14,078 bases of DNA from Bacteroidota bacterium (lineage in GTDB: Bacteria > Bacteroidota > Bacteroidia > Chitinophagales > Chitinophagaceae). Made by a program: the position numbers and the translations under genes. Positions 1 through 7,893 of this stretch are shown here, in pieces (the stretch's first letter is position 1; each line of letters starts with the position of its first letter). A model generated the notes under the pieces. It had not been told where the DNA came from, made no database searches, and worked only from the letters and a program-made list of their open reading frames with translations. Location: contig JAEWJV010000018.1 in NCBI GenBank assembly GCA_023386395.1, positions 1-14,078 on the forward strand, in the 5' to 3' direction.

Positions 1-892
1 AACATGCAGAATCACTTTGGCCGGGCGTTACGATCGGCAATAATAAATTCATTTCCTCCGGAGAAAAATAAGGCGAAGTGAATGATTTATTGCTGGAACG
101 CAGCCAGTTTAAATTGCCCTGGAGGGTATTGATCTCACCGTTATGCGCCATAAAACGGAATGGCTGCGCAAGCTTCCACGAAGGAAATGTATTGGTAGCA
201 AACCTGGAATGTACCAGCCCGAATGCGCTTACTAATTTCGGGTTTTTAAGATCGGTAAAATAATTACGCACCTGCGCACTGGTTAGCTGCCCTTTATATA
301 CAATTGTTTTATGAGAAAGCGAGGCTATATAAAAGCCAACCTCGTCTTCTCCAATGCTTTTATTAATGAGATGGGAAGCATAATTACGCAGCACAAAAAG
401 CTTGCGCTCGAATGTTTCGGGGTCATAAATATGATTGGGGCATTTAATGAAAACATGCTCAATGTGCGGCTCAACACTCAGGGCACTAAAACCAATTTCC
501 GTATCATCTACCGGCACCTTCCTGTAGCCAAGCACTTTCAGGTTTAATGCATCGGCACATTTGCTAAACAGCATGCGCGACTCTTCGTAATGTTCTTTAT
601 CCTTTGGAAAGAATATAACACCCACTCCATACCTGCCATAATCCGGCAATGCAAATCCAAGCTTTGAGCATTCTTCCTTAAAGAATACATGCGGCATTTG
701 TATCATAATGCCAGCACCATCACCGGTATTGTTTTCACAACCACAAGCTCCCCGATGCTCCATGTTTTCAAGCACAGTAAGCGCATCAGAAATTGTTTGA
801 TGGCTTTTTTTGCCCTTGATATCTGCAACAAAACCAATACCGCAGGAGTCGCGGTCAAAAGAAGGGTTATATAACCCATAATTACTTGCCAT
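1..892 (-). CDS. gltB: Glutamate synthase large subunit, N-terminal part (cut by left edge)
   Basis: This is the N-terminal 297 residues of the large (alpha) subunit of glutamate synthase, which moves the amide nitrogen of glutamine to 2-oxoglutarate to make two glutamates, in the cytoplasm. The visible part is the class II glutamine amidotransferase domain. The start ATG is at 892, and the frame stays open to the window edge. After a 16-residue propeptide comes SCGIGFVADIKG. In this family the propeptide is removed so that the Cys (residue 17) becomes the N-terminal nucleophile. Also visible are MEHRGACGCENNTGDGAG, HSRFATNTFPSW, RFMAHNGEINT and, near the edge, PIVTPGQSDSA, all typical of GltB. 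The FMN/central and beta-helix domains and any gltD partner lie outside the window. The gene lies downstream of recN on the same strand, 179 bases away. I see no convincing promoter in the gap. Confidence 0.96.
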   Translation of the reverse strand, partial: MASNYGLYNPSFDRDSCGIGFVADIKGKKSHQTISDALTVLENMEHRGACGCENNTGDGAGIMIQMPHVFFKEECSKLGFALPDYGRYGVGVIFFPKDKEHYEESRMLFSKCADALNLKVLGYRKVPVDDTEIGFSALSVEPHIEHVFIKCPNHIYDPETFERKLFVLRNYASHLINKSIGEDEVGFYIASLSHKTIVYKGQLTSAQVRNYFTDLKNPKLVSAFGLVHSRFATNTFPSWKLAQPFRFMAHNGEINTLQGNLNWLRSSNKSFTSPYFSPEEMNLLLPIVTPGQSDSAC

Positions 893-1025
893 AGGCATGT
901 ACTTTTACAATTTCAGTTTAATTTATTTAATAAGTTTTTTTCGTATGGCAGGCGAGGGTTTCAAGATAAGCAAATCGGCAATTAACAGGTGTTAGTTTAA
1001 TAAATAAACTTTACTTTCCAGGCAG

Positions 1026-1052
1026 AACCAAATGAAAATTTGGTTATTTTTT
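1026..1052 (+). terminator. Hairpin with T-run, oriented against recN and gltB
   Basis: AACCAAAT at 1026-1033 pairs perfectly with ATTTGGTT at 1038-1045 across a GAAA tetraloop, followed by six Ts at 1047-1052. It therefore has intrinsic-terminator form on the plus strand, yet the genes on both sides are on the minus strand. It sits 26 bases past the recN stop, where a recN terminator would be expected. Read on the minus strand, however, the stem is followed by CTGCC rather than a T-run. It may stop antisense transcription into recN, or act as a weak 3'-end stem for recN. Confidence 0.45.
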
Positions 1053-1071
1053 ATGATTGACCCAACACGCT

Positions 1072-2727
1072 TTAGCCGGCAATCATTTCCCTGGCATTCT
1101 CAACTGCTGCTGCCGTTGGCTTTTCGCCGGAAAGCATTTGCGCTATTGCCTGTATGCGTTCGTTTGTATTTAACTGGCGGATATTTGTATTAACCTTATC
1201 GTTTTTCACCTCTTTATACACGTAAAAATGGGCATCGGCTTTACCCGCAATTTGCGGCTGGTGCGTAATAGAAATAACCTGCCTTTGCCCGGCCAGTTGC
1301 TTTAAAATTATACCTACCTGTTTTGCTGCTTCGCCGGAAATGCCGGTATCAATTTCATCAAATATTAAAGTGGGTAGGTTTATTTTTTCTGCCACCAGCG
1401 ATTTTATACAAAGCATCAGCCTGCTTAATTCGCCGCCGCTGGCTACTTTGCGCAAAGCTTCAAAGCGGTTGCTTTTATTGGCATCGAATAAAAATTCAAT
1501 TGTATTTTTTCCAAACTGTTGCAAGATTGTATCATTAACTGCCACTTTAATTTTTGCATTGGGCATGCCCACCTGCGTAAGCAAATTGTTTACATTCTTT
1601 TCAAATGCATCCACCACTTTTTTTCTTTTGGCCGATAGCGTTTCCGCCAATGCTTCGAGCCGCTTTAATTGCTGATCAAATGTATTTTGGGTTGAACTGA
1701 TGGCTTCATCAATATTCAAAACCGCATCTAATTTTTGCTGCAATTCCTTTTTGATATTCAGCAATTCATTTGTTGACTGAACCCCATGTTTTTTCTGCAG
1801 CTTGTAACCAAGCGCCAGCCGGTCATTGATGAAACTAATACGTTGCTCATCATAGTTCACATCGCTGTTTAAATTTTCCAGTTCATTGCTAATGTCGGCC
1901 AGTTCAATCTGTGTGCTTTGCAGGCGCTTAATTATTTCTTCAAGATTTGAATTGAAAGAAGCAAAAGCATTTAGTTTATTTACCAGTTGTTTTAATGTTT
2001 GAACAACAGGTTGCTCACTTTCCTTTAATTCATACACCGAAACATCTAAAGCAGTTTTAATTTCTTCTGCATTACTCAACAACTGCAGTTCATTATCCAA
2101 ATCTTCCAGTTCATTTTCGCTGAAATTTGCATCATGCAGTTCATCAAATAAAAACCTGTTGTAATCAAGTTCTTTCTGAAAATTATTTTTTGATGCGGTT
2201 AGCGCTTCTAATTTTTGTTGTGTTTGCTTCCATGAATTAAATAAATAGATGTATTCACTCAATGCGTGTTCATTACCGGCAAGCGCATCCAATACTTCGC
2301 GCTGAAAATCGCTGTCGCCTAATTCCAATGTATCAAACTGCTGGTGCAAATCAACCAGCATGGAAGCCAGTTGTTTTAGTTGTTGAATATTGGCAGGTGT
2401 ATCATTTATAAAACCTCTCGATTTTCCATTGGCAGCAATTTCCCGGCGCAGTACCAGTTCATCATCTTCACCAAATTCATTATCATTTAAAAATTGTACA
2501 ACATTCTTTCGCTTCTCTATATTAAAAACGCCTTCGACAAAACACTTTTTTTCTTTGTTTAATAAGGAAGATGAATCGGCGCGCTCACCTAAAATCAAAC
2601 TTAAAGCGCCCACCAGAATACTTTTACCGGCGCCTGTTTCACCGGTGATAATATTGAAATGTTCAGAGAAATTTATTTCGATGGAATCTATGATAGCATA
2701 GTTCTGTATAACAAGCTTTGAAAGCAT
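1072..2727 (-). CDS. recN: DNA repair protein RecN (SMC-like ATPase)
   Basis: RecN is a cytoplasmic SMC-like ATPase recruited to double-strand breaks, where it holds DNA ends or sisters together for RecA-dependent repair. The protein is 551 residues, the usual family length. An N-terminal half-ATPase carries the Walker A GETGAGKS (residues 29-36). Long charged, Leu/Gln/Asn-rich coiled-coil segments follow in the middle. The C-terminal half has the ABC signature SGGELSR (from residue 430), Walker B LIFDEID (D457, E458) and the H-loop SITHQ (H489). I chose the ATG at 2727 because the protein then begins MLSKLVIQNYAIIDSIEINF, the normal RecN start. A possible start at 2763 would add 12 hydrophobic residues that RecN does not have. 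A -7-like box lies just upstream, and the preceding ABC-F gene is closed by a terminator, so recN is probably its own transcription unit. Confidence 0.96.
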   Translation of the reverse strand: MLSKLVIQNYAIIDSIEINFSEHFNIITGETGAGKSILVGALSLILGERADSSSLLNKEKKCFVEGVFNIEKRKNVVQFLNDNEFGEDDELVLRREIAANGKSRGFINDTPANIQQLKQLASMLVDLHQQFDTLELGDSDFQREVLDALAGNEHALSEYIYLFNSWKQTQQKLEALTASKNNFQKELDYNRFLFDELHDANFSENELEDLDNELQLLSNAEEIKTALDVSVYELKESEQPVVQTLKQLVNKLNAFASFNSNLEEIIKRLQSTQIELADISNELENLNSDVNYDEQRISFINDRLALGYKLQKKHGVQSTNELLNIKKELQQKLDAVLNIDEAISSTQNTFDQQLKRLEALAETLSAKRKKVVDAFEKNVNNLLTQVGMPNAKIKVAVNDTILQQFGKNTIEFLFDANKSNRFEALRKVASGGELSRLMLCIKSLVAEKINLPTLIFDEIDTGISGEAAKQVGIILKQLAGQRQVISITHQPQIAGKADAHFYVYKEVKNDKVNTNIRQLNTNERIQAIAQMLSGEKPTAAAVENAREMIAG

Positions 2728-2731
2728 GAGG

Positions 2732-2739
2732 CAAATTAA
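2732..2739 (-). promoter_or_regulatory. Probable -7 box of recN, abutting the start codon
   Basis: On the minus strand TTAATTTG matches the Bacteroidota -7 consensus TAnnTTTG at all fixed positions but one. Only four bases (CCTC) separate it from the recN ATG at 2727. If transcription starts about five bases past the box, the transcript would begin at or next to the start codon. I see no clear -33 TTG at the right distance, so this is moderate evidence. Confidence 0.4.
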
Positions 2740-2812
2740 TATAAAAAGTGAGAGACTTTGCATAAGAACTGCGAAGTCAAAGATTGTTAATTTCAGGATG
2801 TGCTTTCGAAAT

Positions 2813-2845
2813 AAAAAGACCTGGCAATTTTAAGATTGCCAGGTC
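2813..2845 (-). terminator. Intrinsic terminator of the ABC-F gene
   Basis: GACCTGGCAAT (2818-2828) and ATTGCCAGGTC (2835-2845) form a perfect 11-bp stem with a six-base loop. On the minus strand the stem is followed by TTTTTATTTC. It lies 29 bases past the stop of the ABC-F gene and before recN. A T-rich run (CTCTTTTT) also follows on the plus strand, so it could work in both directions. Confidence 0.85.
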
Positions 2846-2873
2846 CTCTTTTTATCAAATTAAATCAAACAGG

Positions 2874-4508
<1,635 letters not shown>

Positions 4509-4527
4509 TTAATTTTTTTTGAAGGCG

Positions 4528-4558
4528 CAAAAGTAAAGTAAGCGGGCCAATTCATCAA
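4528..4558 (-). promoter_or_regulatory. Promoter of the ABC-F gene (-7 and -33 boxes)
   Basis: On the minus strand TACTTTTG (4535-4528) is a perfect TAnnTTTG -7 box. A TTG (4558-4556) lies 20 bases upstream, as expected for the -33 element. Transcription would start near 4522, giving a leader of about 22 bases that contains a run of eight As before the ATG at 4499. A-rich leaders are common in this phylum, where Shine-Dalgarno pairing is little used. Confidence 0.62.
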
Positions 4559-4628
4559 GCCAGGCTGATCTTTAAATACATTAGTTTGCTAATCAGGAAA
4601 TTAAATAATCTTTTTTGTTGAGATTTCC

Positions 4629-4659
4629 TTTTGTTTTCAAAATGAATGTTTTACATTTA
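4629..4659 (+). promoter_or_regulatory. Probable promoter of the HU-like gene
   Basis: TTTTG (4629-4633) is followed after 18 bases by TACATTTA (4652-4659), which matches TAnnTTTG except for the last base. Transcription would start near 4665, about 30 bases before the ATG at 4696. The region is divergent with the ABC-F promoter, and the two -7 boxes are about 115 bases apart. Confidence 0.42.
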
Positions 4660-4695
4660 GGGTTGTTTTTACATTCATCTTTAAAATCAATCACC

Positions 4696-4986
4696 ATGCG
4701 CAAATCTGATCTTATCAATAACATATCAGATAAAACAGGCATCCCCAAGGTTGACGTGCTGGTAACCGTAGAAACACTGATCAAGGAAATTAAAGGGAAT
4801 ATTGCCAAAGGAGAAAACATTTACATCCGCGGTTTCGGAAGTTTCATTACTAAAAAAAGAGCTGCTAAAATTGGGCGCAACATTAAAAAGAATATTGCTG
4901 TTCACATTCCGGAGCATTACATTCCTGCTTTTAAGCCTTCTAAAGAATTTGTGAATGAAGTGAAGCAAATGCCCGCGGGACAGTAA
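4696..4986 (+). CDS. HU/IHF-family DNA-binding protein, arm proline replaced
   Basis: This is a 96-residue histone-like protein of the HU/IHF family. It is expected to dimerise and bend or wrap DNA in the nucleoid. The N-terminal helices (MRKSDLINNISDKTGIPKV, then VETLIKEIKGNIAKGE) and the core strand IRGFGSFITKKRAA match the family. The DNA-binding arm follows (IGRNIKKNIAVHIPEHYIP), then AFKPSKEFVNEV. The usual arm-tip motif RNP is RNI here: Ile63 stands where HU has the DNA-intercalating Pro63. I chose the ATG at 4696 because the protein then begins like HU. An in-frame ATG at 4615 would add 27 unrelated residues and lie upstream of the predicted promoter. The TPR protein gene begins 23 bases after the stop. 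The altered arm argues for a specialised paralogue rather than the main HU. Confidence 0.93.
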   Translation: MRKSDLINNISDKTGIPKVDVLVTVETLIKEIKGNIAKGENIYIRGFGSFITKKRAAKIGRNIKKNIAVHIPEHYIPAFKPSKEFVNEVKQMPAGQ

Positions 4987-4991
4987 CTTTG
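4984..4991 (+). promoter_or_regulatory. -7 box for the TPR gene, overlapping the HU stop codon
   Basis: TAACTTTG is a perfect TAnnTTTG match that begins with the TAA stop of the HU-like gene. Transcription would start near 4997, about 13 bases before the GTG at 5010. No -33 TTG is seen at the proper spacing. It may be a secondary promoter inside the HU operon. Confidence 0.38.
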
Positions 4992-5009
4992 CAGCCTTAA
5001 TAATTCTTC

Positions 5010-5852
5010 GTGCGAAAACAACAATGGATTTTAGGTTTATCAGGTTTGGCAGTACTGCTGCTGCTGTTTTTTTTCGGTAATACAATTCCGCCGGGTAAGG
5101 GCACACCTGCTGCTGCGGCCACAGCCAATGCACCCACGCATTTAAATACCGATGAAGTTATCTCTCAATTTAAAAGAGGGCTTGATACCCAGCAGATTCA
5201 AAAAATAATACAGCTTGAAAACAGCGTAGTGCGTGGCGATGTGCGTGACCAGCAGATTCATGTTTACCACCAGTTATCCTCTTACTGGGCAGATACACTG
5301 CATAATTCAATAATGGGTGCTTACTATAGCGGCGAAGCAGCCAAGTTGGAAAATTCTGAAAAAAATCTCACATTTGCAGCCCATTTGCTGTTGGATGACA
5401 TGATGTCGGCAACAGATGCCTCTCAGCAGCACTGGCTGGCGGAACAAGCCAAAGAGTTATTTGATAAAGCGCTTTTAATAAATCCTAACAACGATTCCTC
5501 AAAAGTTGGCGTTGGTGTTTGTTATATGTTTGGTAATATTTCTGACAATCCTATGCAGGGCATTCTTGCCATACGGGAAATTGCAGATAAAAACCCTGAT
5601 AACCTTTATGCGCAAATGATGCTGGGCCTTGGCGGTATTCAAAGTGGTCAATACGATAAGGCGGCAGAACGCTTTCTCACCGTAGTAAAAAAACAACCGG
5701 ATAATATTGAAGCTATTTTAAACCTCGCCAGCATTTACGAACATTTGGGAAATAAGCCTGAGGCGGCAAAATGGTATAAAAATGCTTTAAACTACATTCA
5801 GGTACCACGAGCCAGGAAAGAGATTGAGGATAGAATTAAATCATTACAATAA
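5010..5852 (+). CDS. Membrane-anchored tetratricopeptide-repeat protein
   Basis: This 280-residue protein has one N-terminal membrane helix (about residues 7-23, WILGLSGLAVLLLLFFFG) behind a short basic tail. A Pro/Ala-rich stretch follows, then a mostly helical domain. TPR units are visible from about residue 145 to the end: AKELFDKALLINPNN, then GQYDKAAERFLTVVKKQPDN and GNKPEAAKWYKNAL, which have the TPR pattern of small residues and a Pro-x-(N/D) turn. The orientation suggests the soluble domain lies outside the cytoplasm as a protein-protein scaffold. The partner is unknown. The start is GTG at 5010; no in-frame ATG precedes the membrane helix. The gene lies between the HU-like gene and a COX24-type mini-protein gene (29-base gap) and probably shares their transcript, which ends at the terminator at 5985. 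Confidence 0.88.
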   Translation: MRKQQWILGLSGLAVLLLLFFFGNTIPPGKGTPAAAATANAPTHLNTDEVISQFKRGLDTQQIQKIIQLENSVVRGDVRDQQIHVYHQLSSYWADTLHNSIMGAYYSGEAAKLENSEKNLTFAAHLLLDDMMSATDASQQHWLAEQAKELFDKALLINPNNDSSKVGVGVCYMFGNISDNPMQGILAIREIADKNPDNLYAQMMLGLGGIQSGQYDKAAERFLTVVKKQPDNIEAILNLASIYEHLGNKPEAAKWYKNALNYIQVPRARKEIEDRIKSLQ

Positions 5853-5881
5853 TTTAAATCACTAAAACAAAAATTATTTAT

Positions 5882-5977
5882 ATGCCTTGTGGTAAAAAAA
5901 GAAAACGTCATAAAATAGCAACGCATAAGCGTAAAAAAAGATTAAGAAAGAACCGACATAAGAAGAAAAACAGATAA
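5882..5977 (+). CDS. 31-residue basic ribosomal-type peptide, AURKAIP1/COX24 (bS22/mS38)-like
   Basis: This short gene encodes 31 residues, about 20 of them Lys, Arg or His, starting MPCGKKRKRHKIATHKRKK and ending KNRHKKKNR before TAA. The pattern KKRKRHK-HKRKKRLRKNR matches, from memory, the AURKAIP1/COX24 domain found in mitochondrial mS38 and in the tiny mycobacterial small-subunit protein bS22. Those bind small-subunit rRNA near the decoding region. A ribosome-bound role is therefore inferred. The ATG at 5882 follows an A-rich leader (actaaaacaaaaattattt), typical of translated genes in this phylum. It lies 29 bases behind the TPR gene and seven bases before a strong terminator, as the last gene of that unit. 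A random ORF would be unlikely to have this composition and placement. Confidence 0.85.
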   Translation: MPCGKKRKRHKIATHKRKKRLRKNRHKKKNR

Positions 5978-5984
5978 ATTTGAT

Positions 5985-6022
5985 TACCGGCGCAATTCAC
6001 ATGCCCTTGCGCCGGTATTTTT
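5985..6022 (+). terminator. Intrinsic terminator after the COX24-type gene
   Basis: TACCGGCGCAA (5985-5995) pairs perfectly with TTGCGCCGGTA (6007-6017), an 11-bp GC-rich stem with an 11-base loop, followed by five Ts. It closes the HU-like/TPR/COX24-like unit and separates it from rng. Confidence 0.9.
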
Positions 6023-6066
6023 CCCTATACTCTGCCTTACCTTTCCTTCCTGGTATTAATGCTGTG

Positions 6067-6085
6067 TGTACATGCTTGCTGTACA
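6067..6085 (+). other. Small hairpin in the region upstream of rng
   Basis: TGTACA occurs twice (6067-6072 and 6080-6085), separated by TGCTTGC. Because TGTACA is its own reverse complement, the two copies can form a 6-bp stem with a 7-base loop. It lies about 45 bases before the chosen rng start, probably in the leader. It could be a leader structure or a dyad for a regulator; the stem is short, so chance is possible. Confidence 0.3.
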
Positions 6086-6130
6086 GGCATTTTTTGTAAT
6101 TATAATTATGGCATAATAAAGAATGAATTT

Positions 6131-7678
6131 GTGAACAAAGAAATGATAATTAACGCCACCACCAATGGCGTTGAAATTGCCTTGCTTGAAGATAAAAAGC
6201 TGGTAGAACTGCATCACGAAAAAGTGGATGCCAGTTTCGCTGTTGGTGATCTGTACCTTGGCAAAGTAAAAAAGTTAATTCCCGGTTTAAATGCGGCTTT
6301 TATTGATGTAGGCTTTGAAAAAGACGCATTCCTGCATTATACTGATTTGAGTCCTTATGCCCGGTCTGTTTTAAAATTTACGCAGCTGGCCATTCAGCAA
6401 AAAGATAATGAGGTATTGGATTTTTCAAAGTTTGAGGTGGAACCGGAAATAGTAAAAACCGGAAAAATAAGTGAAGTAATAAAAGGCAAACCGGAAATAC
6501 TAGTGCAGATTTTAAAAGAACCGATTGCCGCCAAAGGCCCCAGGTTAAGCTGCGAAATTTCACTGCCTGGGCGTTTTGTGGTAATAACACCTTTTAATGA
6601 TATTGTAGCCGTCTCCAAAAAAATCCATAGCTCGGAAGAGAGAAAGCGGCTTCAAAAAATTATTGACGCCATCAAACCCAAAAATTTTGGCGTTATTGTG
6701 CGCACAGCCGCAGAAGGAAAAAATACGGCAGAATTGCACGAAGACCTTTCCCAGCTTATCCAAACATGGAAAAGTATTCAGCACAACCTGAAAGCAGCCA
6801 AGGCGCCGGCCAAGATTTTGAGCGAACAGGATAAAACCACAAGCATTCTGCGCGACCTGCTTACGGAAGATTTTAACCGCATAGTTATTAACGACCGTAA
6901 TGTTTATAACGACACCCGTTCTTATATACAAAAAATAGCGCCTGAAAAAGCGGATATTGTAACCAATCACGTAAATGGTGTACCTGTTTTCGACCAGTTT
7001 GGCGTAACCAAACAGGTGAAGGCCGCATTTGGCAAAACCGTTAATCTTCCAAGCGGTGCTTATTTAATTATTGAACATACTGAAGCGCTGCATGTAATTG
7101 ATGTGAACAGCGGTTATAAAAGCGTAAGCAATAACCAGGAGGAAAATGCACTGGCTACCAATCTTGAAGCGGCTGAAGAAATAGCCCGGCAATTACGTTT
7201 ACGCGACATCGGCGGTATTATAGTGGTTGATTTTATTGATATGAAACTTCCTGATAACAAGAAGAAATTGCAGGAAGCAATGGACGGCTTTATGAGGCCT
7301 GACAGGGCAAAACACGCTGTGTTGCCTATTTCCAAATTTGGGCTGATGCAGATAACGAGGCAGCGCATGCGGCCGGAGATGAGCATCAATACTTCTGAAA
7401 TTTGCCCATGCTGTAATGGCACAGGCAAAGTAGCGCCCACATTATTATTGGTGGATGAAATTGAAAACCGCCTTAATTACCTTGTAACTCATCAGCATAA
7501 AAACCTTACCATAAACGTTCATCCTTACCTGTATTCGCATTTAACCAAAGGCTTCTTTTCTATTGCCTGGAAGTGGAACCGCAAGTACAAAACCCGCATC
7601 CGCGTAAAATCTAATCCCGATTATTACTTAACAGAGTTTCATTTCTTCGATGCGCAGGAAGAAGAAATAAAATTCTAA
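6131..7678 (+). CDS. rng: Ribonuclease E/G (RNase G type)
   Basis: This single-strand-specific endoribonuclease processes rRNA precursors and starts mRNA decay. At 515 residues it has RNase G length, without the long C-terminal scaffold of E. coli RNase E. An S1-type domain holds VGDLYLGKVKKLIPGLNAAF and GFEKDAFLHYTDL. The catalytic Mg-binding aspartates are D324 (HVIDVNSG) and D367 (IIVVDFIDM). The zinc-link cysteines are C425 and C428 (CPCCNGTG). The spacing of all four equals that of D303, D346, C404 and C407 of E. coli RNase E. I chose the GTG at 6131 (VNKEMIINATTNGVEIALLE), the usual RNase G start in this group. ATG at 6143 is possible, and an ATG at 6059 would add a Cys-rich stretch foreign to the family. 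Terminators lie on both sides, so it is probably transcribed alone. Confidence 0.95.
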   Translation: MNKEMIINATTNGVEIALLEDKKLVELHHEKVDASFAVGDLYLGKVKKLIPGLNAAFIDVGFEKDAFLHYTDLSPYARSVLKFTQLAIQQKDNEVLDFSKFEVEPEIVKTGKISEVIKGKPEILVQILKEPIAAKGPRLSCEISLPGRFVVITPFNDIVAVSKKIHSSEERKRLQKIIDAIKPKNFGVIVRTAAEGKNTAELHEDLSQLIQTWKSIQHNLKAAKAPAKILSEQDKTTSILRDLLTEDFNRIVINDRNVYNDTRSYIQKIAPEKADIVTNHVNGVPVFDQFGVTKQVKAAFGKTVNLPSGAYLIIEHTEALHVIDVNSGYKSVSNNQEENALATNLEAAEEIARQLRLRDIGGIIVVDFIDMKLPDNKKKLQEAMDGFMRPDRAKHAVLPISKFGLMQITRQRMRPEMSINTSEICPCCNGTGKVAPTLLLVDEIENRLNYLVTHQHKNLTINVHPYLYSHLTKGFFSIAWKWNRKYKTRIRVKSNPDYYLTEFHFFDAQEEEIKF

Positions 7679-7698
7679 CCAGATAATTTCAAGATATT

Positions 7699-7726
7699 AA
7701 TCCCCCGTTACACCGGGGGATTTTTT
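7699..7726 (+). terminator. Intrinsic terminator of rng
   Basis: AATCCCCCG (7699-7707) pairs perfectly with CGGGGGATT (7714-7722) across a six-base loop, and the Ts continue to 7726. It starts 20 bases after the rng stop. Confidence 0.93.
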
Positions 7727-7893
7727 ATGCCGAAAATGCACATGTTTATTTTTTAAACAAAATTGGCCTGCATCGTGGCAAACCAAAAACCATAAACTTT
7801 ATTGGTGTATTCAGTTAAAAATATTACCAAATTCAACCTGTCTATTTAATACTATTCCGGATGTTTTACATTCGCCATCATAAAAAGTTCTGC

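Noticed and set aside
994..1010. AGTTTA/TAAACT dyad upstream of gltB as a regulatory site
   Set aside because: It is a six-base AT-only-core palindrome in AT-rich DNA, too weak to call.
1323..1675. Plus-strand open frames opposite recN (including 1323-1538 and 1340-1675)
   Set aside because: They are antisense to a conserved recN and encode no recognisable protein; the minus-strand frame carries the Walker B and signature motifs.
4615..4695. N-terminal extension of the HU-like gene from an upstream in-frame ATG
   Set aside because: The 27 extra residues are unlike HU, which begins at MRKSDLI, and the extension would start upstream of the predicted -7 box.
4593..5133. Minus-strand frames opposite the HU-like and TPR genes (4593-4820, 4726-5133)
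   Set aside because: They lie opposite well supported genes and show no family motif.
6059..6130. Longer rng start giving a Cys-rich N-terminus
   Set aside because: RNase G proteins begin near NKEMIINAT; the extra 24 residues are foreign and coincide with the leader hairpin.
7764..7810. Imperfect dyad ACCATAAA/TTTATTGGT upstream of the S9 peptidase as an operator
   Set aside because: It has a bulge, is AT-rich and has no matching second copy, so chance cannot be excluded.
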